Shown: positions 6,074 to 13,435 of the stretch, in pieces
Layout: the number at the start of each line of letters is the position of its first letter
Numbering within the stretch: position 1 is the first letter of the stretch
NCBI GenBank assembly: GCA_002791435.1
Contig: PFXB01000053.1
Coordinates: 825-22,707 of the forward strand
Origin: a candidate division WWE3 bacterium CG_4_9_14_3_um_filter_43_9
GTDB taxonomy: Bacteria; Patescibacteriota; CPR3; GCA-002780085
Reading direction: 5' to 3'
DNA: 21,883 bases
The notes under the pieces: generated by a model
The model's database searches: none
Told to the model about the DNA's origin: nothing
The model's input: only the letters and a program-made list of their open reading frames with translations
Made by a program: the position numbers and the translations under genes

Positions 6074-7216
6074 ATGGTTTTTGATAACAACAATTCCCTC
6101 ACCGACGATTCTACTCCTCAGACGATTGGTCCAAATCTCCAAGACCAAAATGACGCCCAAAGAGTAATCCAAACCAAAATGGCCGGCGAGAGTGCCAAAC
6201 CTAAAATTGTCCGTCCGATTGTTCCTTTGGCTGGACCAATCCGGCCCGTTGCCGACAACTTACCCCAACCGCTGCCAACAGCAGCAGTGGAAGAAGTCGA
6301 TTTGGGACAACAACCATCTGTGCCGTCTCCGACGTCCCAAACCCAACCGCTGGCAGAAAAACCGGTTGCGGAAACGCCGGATGCGCAAACTCAAGCAACA
6401 GCTGACTTTCAAAAACCAGAACCGGTTTTGCCTGAATCTTCCCCGGAAGCGGAACTCAAAAGCATTACTACGGCAGAAGTCTCCCAGGTTCAGACATCAC
6501 CTCTTCAAACTCCCAAGATGGCAGATACCACCAGTATATTAGAGCCCCTGGTTGAGGCGGAAGAAAAATCTCAACAGGGTGACAGCGGAAAAGTTACTTC
6601 TCCTCAGGAAGAAGTTGATAAACAAATAGAAGAAATTCAAAAAACCACTCCAATGATTGACGAAACATTGCCTTTAAAATCGGAAACTTCGGTTCTTTTC
6701 GATAAACCGGCAACTTCAACTGCCCAAACACAAAATCGTCCACCAAGCCAAGTGGATGAAGAAGAGCCGTTGGCAAGAACTGCGATTCCGGGTGATCAAT
6801 TTGAGCCGGCAAAAAAGGAACCACCGTTTTTATCCAAAGACAGTGCCCCACTTTCGGCTGTTCAACCTAAAAATGAGGAGGCGGTGAGTCAAGCCGTAGC
6901 AACCGGTAGTCAGGGAGCGGGGAGCGCGGCATCGCCTCAGGTTCGCACCATGGCGGTTTCAGATCATGATTTTATTAATAAACTGGATTTAGATCCTCAA
7001 GCCCAAAATCTGGTCAAAGAAGTTGAAGTCAAGGGCGACCCCTCGGTTTTGGGAAGTCAGGAAAAAGCAGCGGATCAAGATTTCGCTGAAAAATTAAGGC
7101 AACAAGGCTTACCGGAAGAAAAGATAGTCGAGGCTTTAAAAGAGAAACATGAAGAAGCTGCAAGTTCAACATCAGGAACACCAGATGCCGCCACCGAGCC
7201 GACAGTCGAAAGTTAA
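6074..7216 (+). CDS. Long intrinsically disordered Pro/Gln/Glu-rich protein, unknown function
   Basis: This 380-aa protein has no cysteine, tryptophan or tyrosine that I can find and is dominated by Pro, Gln, Ser, Thr, Ala, Glu and Lys, the profile of an intrinsically disordered polypeptide. It has no signal peptide and no membrane helix. A more ordered C-terminal part (residues about 295-365) holds HDFINKLDLDPQAQNLVKEV and DFAEKLRQQGLPEEKIVEAL, likely short helices that could be a docking segment. It has its own extended -10 promoter and a strong SD sequence. The next gene, a membrane protein, overlaps its 3' end, so the two are probably made together and may act together at the cell envelope. 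That link is inference; I recognise no family. Confidence 0.75.
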   Translation: MVFDNNNSLTDDSTPQTIGPNLQDQNDAQRVIQTKMAGESAKPKIVRPIVPLAGPIRPVADNLPQPLPTAAVEEVDLGQQPSVPSPTSQTQPLAEKPVAETPDAQTQATADFQKPEPVLPESSPEAELKSITTAEVSQVQTSPLQTPKMADTTSILEPLVEAEEKSQQGDSGKVTSPQEEVDKQIEEIQKTTPMIDETLPLKSETSVLFDKPATSTAQTQNRPPSQVDEEEPLARTAIPGDQFEPAKKEPPFLSKDSAPLSAVQPKNEEAVSQAVATGSQGAGSAASPQVRTMAVSDHDFINKLDLDPQAQNLVKEVEVKGDPSVLGSQEKAADQDFAEKLRQQGLPEEKIVEALKEKHEEAASSTSGTPDAATEPTVES

Positions 7217-7574
7217 CCAGAAGCCTTTGCATAAAGGGGTTATCATCACGGCTGGCTTTTTTGTGGTTGGCATTTTGATTATCTGGGGAATTTATTTTTT
7301 CCCTTTTTTTTGTGTAACTGAATATAAAATTGAAGGTTCATTTAATCCTAAATATATTTCAGTTGTCAGCCAAGCCATTGCCGAATATCGGCAAGACAAA
7401 CTGGCTGCGTGTAAAGTAACGCGATACGAGGTTGAAAAAGTAGATTCGGGTAGGGCCTGTCTGCAGGGTTATTACCAATTTTTCAGCCGCGAAAAACCCA
7501 AACCTACCAAAATTGACTATCGCAAAAGTTCCTCTGAAAGTGCCACTCTTTCTTTCCCCAACTCTTGTGAATGA
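7149..7574 (+). CDS. Single-pass membrane protein with extracytoplasmic Cys-containing domain
   Basis: The frame encodes 141 aa from ATG 7149, or 129 aa from the in-frame ATG at 7185 (MPPPSRQSKVNQ). Either start overlaps the upstream gene in another frame (68 or 32 nt), which suggests translational coupling. A basic, Gln-rich N-terminus precedes one strong helix (GVIITAGFFVVGILIIWGIYFF). After it comes a roughly 90-residue domain (YKIEGSFNPKYISVVSQAIA) with four cysteines, which would lie outside the membrane in an N-in topology and could form disulfides. No family was recognised. The pairing with a disordered upstream protein suggests a two-component envelope unit, but function is unknown. 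Confidence 0.65.
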   Translation: MKKLQVQHQEHQMPPPSRQSKVNQKPLHKGVIITAGFFVVGILIIWGIYFFPFFCVTEYKIEGSFNPKYISVVSQAIAEYRQDKLAACKVTRYEVEKVDSGRACLQGYYQFFSREKPKPTKIDYRKSSSESATLSFPNSCE

Positions 7575-7938
7575 GTTTTAGCTGTACTTCTCCACGCCCC
7601 GCCGACTCGGCGGACTCCTCGGGATGACAGCGGTGACGTATGGAAGACACGACATTTTCCCTCTCCTTGCAGGAGAGGCTAGGTGAGGTTTTATAGATGG
7701 CAATTCTTACGGTTGCCGCTACGAGACAACCATAATACAAGTTCTGCCGTAGCGGAAACCTTTAGGTTTCCAGGGATTAAACCATGGCGATTTGAAAATC
7801 GCCGCTACAAAGTCTCCTTCCTTAATTTTCGCAGAATCTCGTATTTAATCCTAAATCCAACGGGATCCTCACGTCGTCCCGCCTAGCGGGACTCCTCAGG
7901 ATGACACCGTTTGTTCGTTTTGACTTTTGGGTTACTTT
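7575..7938. repeat. Repeat-packed intergenic space (family A copy 3 at 7749-7808)
   Basis: Contents in order: a family B end (GTACTTCTCCA, about 7584) with the hairpin CCGCCGACTCGGCGG; a CTCCTCGGGATGACA block; a half family A copy (GGCAA...TTGCC then GCTAC, 7699-7722); and complete family A copy 3 (GTAGCGG 7749-7755, CCGCTAC 7802-7808) with arms GGAAACCT/AGGTTTCC and GGCGATTT/AAATCGCC. A GGATCCTCACGTCGTCCCGC...GGACTCCTCAGGATGACA block follows at about 7862-7905. It separates two convergent operons. No gene and no clear T-tract terminator were seen. Confidence 0.7.
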
Positions 7939-9264
7939 TCACTCGTGACGTAAGGCTTCGATGGGGTCTAACTTGGCGGCTCTCTCTGCCGGGTAAAGTC
8001 CGGCCAAAACTCCTAAGATGACGGCAAACACGATGCTTCCGCAGATTAACCAGAGGGGAAAGCTGAAAAGATTTTGGGGATCTTCACCTTGTGAGGTCAG
8101 ATAGACATTCAATCCTTTGTTAGCCAAAAAGTTGAAAAGAAAGCCTCCGGCTGTTCCAAAAATTCCACCGAAAAAACCAATCATGCCGGCTTCGGCCATA
8201 AAGATCTTTCTGATATCGCTCTTGGTGGCGCCGATCGCTTTCAAAATGCCAATTTCTTTGGTGCGCTCATAAATGGCCATGACCATGGTGTTGATGATTC
8301 CCAAAGCCGCAATTCCCAAAGCAATCAGCCCGAAAACTGCCAAAACTCCCTGGACCACAAAAAAGATGCGGTTGATCATGCCGATCAGGTCTTCAACGGT
8401 GGTTGCCTGATATCCGAGGTCACTAATTTTTTGCGCCACCTCCGGCGTGTTATTCAGATCATCGGTGTTGACATACAAAAAAGGATAACCCGCGTTTTTT
8501 ATATATTCGTCGGTATTATCCATGTTTAATCTGAGGGCTTGAATTTCGGCTGCGGCATTAACCGGAATCAAAAAATTGGCCTGGTCACTGCCGACGTCGA
8601 TTACTCCCGCGAGATTGAATTCGTAAGAAAACTCTTCAGCCTTGGTTTGGGTAAAGTTTTGCAAACCGCCCAAAGTTTTGGAAAAAGAGAGTTGTACAGT
8701 TTTGCCGATAACATCGTCCACGGTCAGTTTATAATTTTCAAGCGTGCGATTGGTTAAAAGAATATTGTCGGGTTTTTCATACCAGCCGGCAAGACTGCCA
8801 GATAGAGTTTTTTTGTTGTAGGCGTCGTTCTCTATAATGTCGAACCCGGCTCCGATGGCGGTTTTCAAAAATTGCTCCTGACCTTCAATTCTTAATTTTT
8901 GTGCGACCATCATTAACATGGGTTGTACCTGGGTGACATGGTTGATATCTCCAATTTCCTTGACCGTTTCGTCATCGATGATTTTAATCTCTTCTTCCTG
9001 GCTATCAGAAGAAAGGCTTCCTGATCCGCTCGTCAAAAGTGAGCTTCCCATCCCCAGAGAGCCTTTGGGAGTAACCGTAATCCGGGTATATTCCACTTGT
9101 CCCGTGATTTGGTCCACCATCCATTTTCTAACCCCTAGGCCCAAAGAGATCATCACGGTCAGAAGTGCCACCCCGATAAAAACCGCAAAGGAGGTTAAGA
9201 AAGAGCGTAGTTTGCGGCGGGTTAAGTTACGGGCCGCCAGTTTAACCGGATCAAAAAGTTTCAT
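7939..9264 (-). CDS. ABC transporter permease, MacB/FtsX-like
   Basis: This is the membrane subunit of a MacB/LolCDE-type ABC transporter (441 aa). Residues about 1-21 are a basic cytoplasmic start (KLAARNLTRRKLRS) and 22-46 the first membrane helix. A large extracytoplasmic domain follows (about 47-300), including a Gly/Ser-rich stretch near 68-92. Three C-terminal helices are at about 310-345, 365-390 and 405-430. Family signatures are clear: YERTKEIGILKAIGATKSDI, and the ending AGLYPAERAAKLDPIEALRH. The start has AGAGG four to five bases upstream and lies 11 nt after the ATPase stop, so the two are one operon. These systems are mechanotransmission exporters for lipoproteins, peptides or drugs; the substrate here cannot be read. 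Confidence 0.93.
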   Translation of the reverse strand: MKLFDPVKLAARNLTRRKLRSFLTSFAVFIGVALLTVMISLGLGVRKWMVDQITGQVEYTRITVTPKGSLGMGSSLLTSGSGSLSSDSQEEEIKIIDDETVKEIGDINHVTQVQPMLMMVAQKLRIEGQEQFLKTAIGAGFDIIENDAYNKKTLSGSLAGWYEKPDNILLTNRTLENYKLTVDDVIGKTVQLSFSKTLGGLQNFTQTKAEEFSYEFNLAGVIDVGSDQANFLIPVNAAAEIQALRLNMDNTDEYIKNAGYPFLYVNTDDLNNTPEVAQKISDLGYQATTVEDLIGMINRIFFVVQGVLAVFGLIALGIAALGIINTMVMAIYERTKEIGILKAIGATKSDIRKIFMAEAGMIGFFGGIFGTAGGFLFNFLANKGLNVYLTSQGEDPQNLFSFPLWLICGSIVFAVILGVLAGLYPAERAAKLDPIEALRHE

Positions 9265-9275
9265 CTTTTTCCTCT

Positions 9276-9938
9276 TTAGATAATTTTTCCATCCAAAATA
9301 CGGTAAGTTTTTCTAGCTTTTTTAGCATCTTCTTGGTTGTGGGTAACTAAAATAATCGTGATTTTTTCTTTTACATTCAATTCTTGAAAAAGATCCATAA
9401 TTTCCCCACCGGTTTTGGAGTCAAGGTTGCCGGTGGGTTCGTCGGCCAAAATCATCTGGGGGTTATTAATCAAAGCTCTTCCGATTGCCACCCTTTGGCT
9501 TTCTCCGCCGGAAAGTTCGCTGGGCTTGTGCGAAGCCCTTTGCCCTAAACCCACTTTTTCTAAAACCTGCAAGGCTTTTAGTTTGTGTTGTTTGGGCGGA
9601 ACGTTGCTAAACGTCAAAGGCAGGGCAACATTTTCCCAGGCAGTTAAAGTGGGAAGCAAATTAAAGGTTTGAAAAACAAAACCGACTTTTTGATTGCGGA
9701 AAAAGGCCAGATCTTTATCCTTCTGGGAGTAGATGTCCACCCCCTCAACAAAAACCGTGCCGCTTATGGGCCTGTCCAGGCCACCGATGAGATGGAGCAG
9801 CGTTGACTTGCCGGAGCCAGATGGGCCCACAATCGCCAGAAAATCGCCTTCTTTTATGGTCAGACTCAGGTTATCAAGGGCCAAGATTTTGTTTTTTCCT
9901 AAAAGATAGGATTTGGTGATGTTTTTTAGTTCGATCAT
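9276..9938 (-). CDS. ABC transporter ATP-binding protein, MacB/LolD-like
   Basis: This is the ATPase partner of the downstream permease (220 aa, normal size). Motifs in order: Walker A GPSGSGKST (residues 38-46), GGLDRP after it, Q-loop FQTFNLLPTLTAWENVALPL, signature LSGGESQRVAIGRAL, Walker B MILADEPTGNLDS with D-loop, and switch histidine VTHNQ. The FNLLP...ENV pattern is typical of the MacB/LolD/FtsE subfamily. All catalytic residues are present. The ATG has no SD sequence; it is preceded directly by a TTTTAACTTTTGAC-like tract on the coding strand. Energises export with the 441-aa permease. Confidence 0.95.
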   Translation of the reverse strand: MIELKNITKSYLLGKNKILALDNLSLTIKEGDFLAIVGPSGSGKSTLLHLIGGLDRPISGTVFVEGVDIYSQKDKDLAFFRNQKVGFVFQTFNLLPTLTAWENVALPLTFSNVPPKQHKLKALQVLEKVGLGQRASHKPSELSGGESQRVAIGRALINNPQMILADEPTGNLDSKTGGEIMDLFQELNVKEKITIILVTHNQEDAKKARKTYRILDGKII

Positions 9939-9946
9939 AAAGATAA

Positions 9947-10214
9947 GTTAAAAGTAAAAGTCAAAGGTCAAAAGTTAAAAGTTAAAAGTCAAAATAGAGA
10001 GGTGGTTCTCCATTTTAGTTGTACAATATAATATTCTTCGACTGGAATCCTGAGCTTGTCGAAGGATGGAATGGAGAAGTACAATTAATAAAAGAAAGAT
10101 GTAGTTTTCCACCGCGGATCGAACAATAAAACCGAAAGTGGTTCTCTCTGCCGAATCGGCGGAGAGAACGATAAGATTATTCTTCAACCAACCCGCTGAG
10201 TCAGCGGGGAATGA
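9947..10214. repeat. AAAGT-rich tract and family B repeat copies 3 and 4
   Basis: Bases 9947-9996 are AAAGTTAAAAGTCAAAA-like units. Family B copy 3 occupies 10002-10082: left end GTGGTTCTCCATT, right end AATGGAGAAGTAC, and internal hairpin ATCC...GGAT containing TGAGCTTGTCGAA. Copy 4 (about 10101-10213) contains the long hairpin GTTCTCTCTGCCG-AAT-CGGCGGAGAGAAC (10141-10169, one G-U) and CCCGCTGAGTCAGCGGG (10192-10208). No gene was seen between the ABC operon and nadK. Confidence 0.65.
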
Positions 10215-10225
10215 AAAGATACATT

Positions 10226-10978
10226 TTAACGTAAAAGCGACAATTTTTCAAAGAAATTCGACGATTGGGGTAAAAGAACAAACCGGGCTGTGTTTTTGGC
10301 TTTTTTAAAAGTAACCGTTTTTTTAGGATCAACCGTTTTGAGAAATTCGCCGTCAGCAAAAAGACGCCCCGGTGTCATGAGTTGAATTTGAATGGTCGCC
10401 GTATCCGCCAACACGATCGGCCGGCTGCCCAACTGGAAAGGGTTGACCGGAATAAGGCTTATGTTTTTGGCAGTCGGATAGACAATCGGTCCGCCACAAG
10501 AAAGGGCATAGGCGGTCGATCCGGTGGGGGTAGAGACCAGGATTCCGTCGCCGCGGATTCCACCCATCGGCTTTTTATCAATCCAAACTTCAGCTTCAAA
10601 CATTTTTCCCTCAGTCCCCTTGATTAAATATTCATTCAGAGCCGCAGGACACGACGGAGATGAGAGTTTGAGCCGTTCTTCAAGGATAAACTTTTGAGTT
10701 GTAAATGCTTTGATTCCCGCCTCCCAATCCTGGGCTTTAAGGCTGCTTAAAAAACCCAGTCTTCCGGAGCCGAAAGTGAATTTGGGAACGGAAGGAAAAA
10801 GACGTTCAGCCCTAATCACCGTTCCATCGCCGCCGATCACAATGATTAAATCCGCCTGAAAGCGTCTTTTTATGGCAGCTTCAGATACGAAAGTCGCCTT
10901 GAGTTTTTCGGCAATCTGAGAGGCTAGGGAACGCGAAAGGGGATCGTTTTTGGCAAAGACGAGAATTTTTTTAAACAT
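10226..10978 (-). CDS. nadK: NAD kinase
   Basis: NAD kinase phosphorylates NAD+ to NADP+, the sole de novo source of NADP. The protein (250 aa) has the family's GGDGT motif (LIIVIGGDGTVIRAERL, near residue 50) and the GRLGFLSS segment. NE of ALNEYLIKG and the conserved RGDGILVSTPTGSTAYALSC with GGPIVYP are also present, as is FADGE near the C-terminus. The ATG at 10978 overlaps the upstream gene's stop as TGATG. An in-frame TTG lies one codon earlier, but the overlapping stop/start favours the ATG. Last gene of a three-gene minus-strand operon behind two small membrane proteins; no functional link to them is evident. Confidence 0.94.
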   Translation of the reverse strand: MFKKILVFAKNDPLSRSLASQIAEKLKATFVSEAAIKRRFQADLIIVIGGDGTVIRAERLFPSVPKFTFGSGRLGFLSSLKAQDWEAGIKAFTTQKFILEERLKLSSPSCPAALNEYLIKGTEGKMFEAEVWIDKKPMGGIRGDGILVSTPTGSTAYALSCGGPIVYPTAKNISLIPVNPFQLGSRPIVLADTATIQIQLMTPGRLFADGEFLKTVDPKKTVTFKKAKNTARFVLLPQSSNFFEKLSLLR

Positions 10979-11208
10979 CAAGGCTGATTTTTCCTGAGCG
11001 AGTTATGATCAACGTGCCGTTTGATTTTATCCAGTTGACGGGTAAGTCTTTTCGAAAGAAAGAAAAAGATTCCGCCGGCTACAATAACCAATAAGGTTGG
11101 GGCAACAAAAGGCTTAGTCTTTTTGAAGACCTTATCTTTAAGTTCGCCCACCTTGTGGGTGTTTTTAAAAAGACGGTTGAATAATCCCTCGGTTTTAAAA
11201 AACTGCAT
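10978..11208 (-). CDS. Small single-pass membrane protein, unknown function
   Basis: This 76-aa protein has a basic, amphipathic N-terminus (residues 1-32, KTEGLFNRLFKNTHKVGELK), one membrane helix (about 33-51, FVAPTLLVIVAGGIFFFLS) and a strongly basic C-terminal tail (KRLTRQLDKIKRHVDH). No family was recognised. The stop overlaps the nadK start (TGATG) and its ATG lies 9 nt after the previous gene's stop, so it sits in a tight operon. It has no clear SD sequence, which fits translation coupled to the gene before it. Confidence 0.6.
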   Translation of the reverse strand: MQFFKTEGLFNRLFKNTHKVGELKDKVFKKTKPFVAPTLLVIVAGGIFFFLSKRLTRQLDKIKRHVDHNSLRKNQP

Positions 11209-11217
11209 CGTAGTTTA

Positions 11218-11532
11218 CTAGAGAAAAATAAGAATTATAAAGATAATAAAAATTGTAAGCCAGACAACATTCAAAATCAAGTTTTGGATGGCGGTTTTAA
11301 GATCTTTCTGAAGAAAGAAATAGATGGGATAGCCTAAGACTAGAGTGGCGGTAATCAGAGCCGAGACGATAAAAAGCAAAAGCAAGAGTAGAGAGGCTAC
11401 AATTTGATTGGGTTGGGAAAAGTGGGCTCCAAGATAGGTCATCAAAAGACCCACGCCCAGGCAATAGGTGACAGTTAAAAGCGATTCCAGGAAAGAAGAA
11501 AGAAGGAGATATTTTTTAGCTAGGATTTTCAT
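11218..11532 (-). CDS. Small three-helix membrane protein, unknown function
   Basis: This 104-aa, very hydrophobic protein has three predicted helices at about 14-35 (ESLLTVTYCLGVGLLMTYLG), 44-72 (VASLLLLLLFIVSALITATL) and 85-104 (LILNVVWLTIFIIFIILIFL). It ends inside the last helix without a tail. No conserved motif was recognised. First gene of the minus-strand nadK operon. A purine-rich AGAGG directly abuts the ATG, closer than a normal SD sequence, so the exact start is uncertain. Confidence 0.6.
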   Translation of the reverse strand: MKILAKKYLLLSSFLESLLTVTYCLGVGLLMTYLGAHFSQPNQIVASLLLLLLFIVSALITATLVLGYPIYFFLQKDLKTAIQNLILNVVWLTIFIIFIILIFL

Positions 11533-11626
11533 CCTCTGATTCTAAACTATTTTTTTCTTTTAGGCAATTTTTTCATCCCAGAGATTATTACCTACTAATG
11601 AAATTCCTATAGGGAATGACATATTT

Positions 11627-12241
11627 TTACTGTTCGATGCCTAAGATTAAAAGAGGAACTGGCGGATTATTACGACCATGACGAAGAACGTTGTAAACCT
11701 CGCCTTCGTAATACGCCACACCAGAAGACATTTGTAATTGCATTTTCTTGGTTGGCAAAATTTCAATACCAAGGTTGATCACACCGCCAGAATAAAATAG
11801 CAAATGCTTCACAAAAAGGTCAAATGCGACAAAAGCATATTTCCCAAATTGTACTTCAATTGCGATCCGATCTTTTACAAAGTCGGTTTGTTTATATGAA
11901 GAAATTGGCTCTTTGTTCCCATGTTTGATTAAGAAATCTTTCTGTTTCGTATAAGGTAAAACAATTAACTTATTCATTAGTTTTGGATCAGTTGTAATGT
12001 AATATTGATAACGACTTTCGTGCCAATTTTTTGCATTAAACTTTTTGTTAAATTCTTTATTTATATCAACGGGGCTGTAAAGCATTTTGCCTTTCATGGT
12101 TTTTTCCTTGCTTTGTTTCGTCATGAATTTGTCGGCACTAATGCTTTTAATAGTATTGATAATCTCATGGTAGAGTTTTTTATGATGGACAATGAGATAT
12201 TCTTCGCCGTTTAAATGTGAATATTTTTGAGCAATTTTCAT
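11627..12241 (-). CDS. Type II restriction endonuclease, BglII family
   Basis: A PD-(D/E)XK-type nuclease (204 aa) that resembles BglII as I remember it. The active-site segment TDFVKDRIAIEVQFGKYAF parallels BglII DIDFGKRDTLVEVQFSNYPF. D120, E129 and Q131 match the spacing of BglII D84, E93 and Q95 (nine, then two). The C-terminal part (SSGVAYYEGEVYNVL...VPLLILGI) also follows the BglII pattern SSLYYE...N.L...VP..L.GL, and the start YSHLNGEEYL...HEI is similar. It lies 4 nt after the methyltransferase stop, so they are translated together with the protective enzyme first. Whether it cuts AGATCT is unproven. DNA is AT-richer than flanking core genes (60-nt samples of 23-30% G+C against about 50% in infB), a sign of transfer. 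Confidence 0.82.
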   Translation of the reverse strand: MKIAQKYSHLNGEEYLIVHHKKLYHEIINTIKSISADKFMTKQSKEKTMKGKMLYSPVDINKEFNKKFNAKNWHESRYQYYITTDPKLMNKLIVLPYTKQKDFLIKHGNKEPISSYKQTDFVKDRIAIEVQFGKYAFVAFDLFVKHLLFYSGGVINLGIEILPTKKMQLQMSSGVAYYEGEVYNVLRHGRNNPPVPLLILGIEQ

Positions 12242-12245
12242 GGTA

Positions 12246-13172
12246 TTAATTGATTAAAGCAAGGCGAACATCATCGCCAAATTCAACAAAAAGACTTTGT
12301 TGATTATTTTGTTTTGGTTTGTAGATAGGTTGATTCATTGGTCTTGTTTTAAGTTGTCCATAAGATAAAAGGCTCACTCTCTTTTTGGCAATATCTAAAT
12401 ACTTTTGTTCTATGTCTGCTCCGGCGCTTTTTCGATTATGCAAAAGTGAAGCGACCGCAGTTGTACCAACTCCCATAAAAGGATCAAAAACTAGATCACT
12501 TTCTTGCGTCATTGATAAAACAAGTCTTTCGATCAAAGCTACGGGAAATTGACAAGGATGCTCGGTTTTTTCAGTATGATTGCTTTTTACATTTGGAATA
12601 TCCCAAACATCCGCTGGATTTTTACCTAAAGGATTGCACGAAAGTTCACCCCGCCTATCTCCTTTAAAATGTTTTTTTGCAGGATATTTTTGTGGTATAC
12701 GAACAGGATCAAGATTGAAAAAATAATTATCTGTTTTGGTAAACCAAACAATCGTTTCATATCTCCCTGAAAAACGTCTGGAAGCATGTAAGCCGTGCCC
12801 AAAATACCAAACAATGCGGTTGCGCATTTTCATTCCAAGTTTGTTAAAAATCGGATATATAACAATGTCCAAAGGAATGATCGAACCATTATCAACATAA
12901 TTCCCAGTTTGCCAACAAATACTGCCTTCTGGTTTTAGGATACGATAGCATTCTTTGATGACCTGCTCTTGAAAATCAAGATAGCTTTGAAGCTTTTGCC
13001 TTTTTTCGTATTCTTTGCCGATATTGTAGGGTGGAGAAGTGACAACCAACTGAGCCGAATTGTCAGGAATTTGCTTGAGCAAATCCATACAATCTCCTAA
13101 ATAAAGAGTGAGATCATTGTTCTCATGATATTTTTCGCCGATTACAAATTTTTTGTTAAATAATGATTGCAT
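12246..13172 (-). CDS. DNA (cytosine-N4)-type methyltransferase of a restriction-modification pair
   Basis: This 308-aa SAM-dependent DNA methyltransferase has the catalytic motif IV TSPPYN at residues 45-50 near the N-terminus. The SAM-binding motif FDPFMGVGTT lies at about 229-238, and the order IV then I marks the beta class. An SPPY catalytic motif favours N4-methylcytosine over N6-adenine. Other family elements are LYLGDCMDLLKQIPD, YRILKPEGSICWQTG, NRIVWYFGHG, YETIVWFTK and the HPCQFPVALIERL segment before motif I. The middle region (about 120-200) would carry target recognition. Its partner is the BglII-like nuclease just downstream; known BglII methylase acts the same way on its site. 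No controller protein gene was seen. Confidence 0.92.
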   Translation of the reverse strand: MQSLFNKKFVIGEKYHENNDLTLYLGDCMDLLKQIPDNSAQLVVTSPPYNIGKEYEKRQKLQSYLDFQEQVIKECYRILKPEGSICWQTGNYVDNGSIIPLDIVIYPIFNKLGMKMRNRIVWYFGHGLHASRRFSGRYETIVWFTKTDNYFFNLDPVRIPQKYPAKKHFKGDRRGELSCNPLGKNPADVWDIPNVKSNHTEKTEHPCQFPVALIERLVLSMTQESDLVFDPFMGVGTTAVASLLHNRKSAGADIEQKYLDIAKKRVSLLSYGQLKTRPMNQPIYKPKQNNQQSLFVEFGDDVRLALIN

Positions 13173-13320
13173 AGGCTTTATTTTCCAAATAAAAATTTCA
13201 ATCTAATGATAAAGAAAACAAAAGTTTTTTTTACAATTCTTTATTGAATTAAAACTGAATACACCCAATATCTTACCAGATATCAAAGAATATGCCAACC
13301 TTTCATTTCACACCAAAAAC

Positions 13321-13350
13321 TTGACTTCAAAAAGCAGAATGTGTTAAAAT
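13321..13350 (+). promoter_or_regulatory. nusA operon promoter
   Basis: TTGACT (13321-13326), an 18-nt spacer and TAAAAT (13345-13350), with an extended -10 TGT at 13342-13344. Transcription would start near 13357, leaving a leader of about 80 nt before nusA. Confidence 0.6.
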
Positions 13351-13382
13351 TTGTTTTATAATCAAATGTTTGTTCTAAAGCG

Positions 13383-13408
13383 AAGTGGGAAGAAAAACCC
13401 ACTTTTTT
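13383..13408 (+). terminator. Intrinsic terminator-like hairpin in the nusA leader (attenuator candidate)
   Basis: AAGTGGG (13383-13389) pairs perfectly with CCCACTT (13398-13404) around an A-rich loop, followed at once by a T-run to 13408. It lies between the promoter and the nusA SD sequence (AAGGAG 13423-13428), so it could only terminate nusA's own transcript. Confidence 0.6.
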
Positions 13409-13435
13409 GTTAGTTGTTAAAAAAGGAGAAAAAAG

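Noticed and set aside
10979..10981. TTG as the nadK start
   Set aside because: It adds one residue only; the ATG at 10978 forms a TGATG stop-start overlap with the preceding gene, a common coupling arrangement.
13173..13320. Promoter for the restriction-modification pair on the minus strand
   Set aside because: Only a poor TTGTAA ... TATCAT pair with a 19-nt spacer could be found in this very AT-rich stretch; too weak to report.
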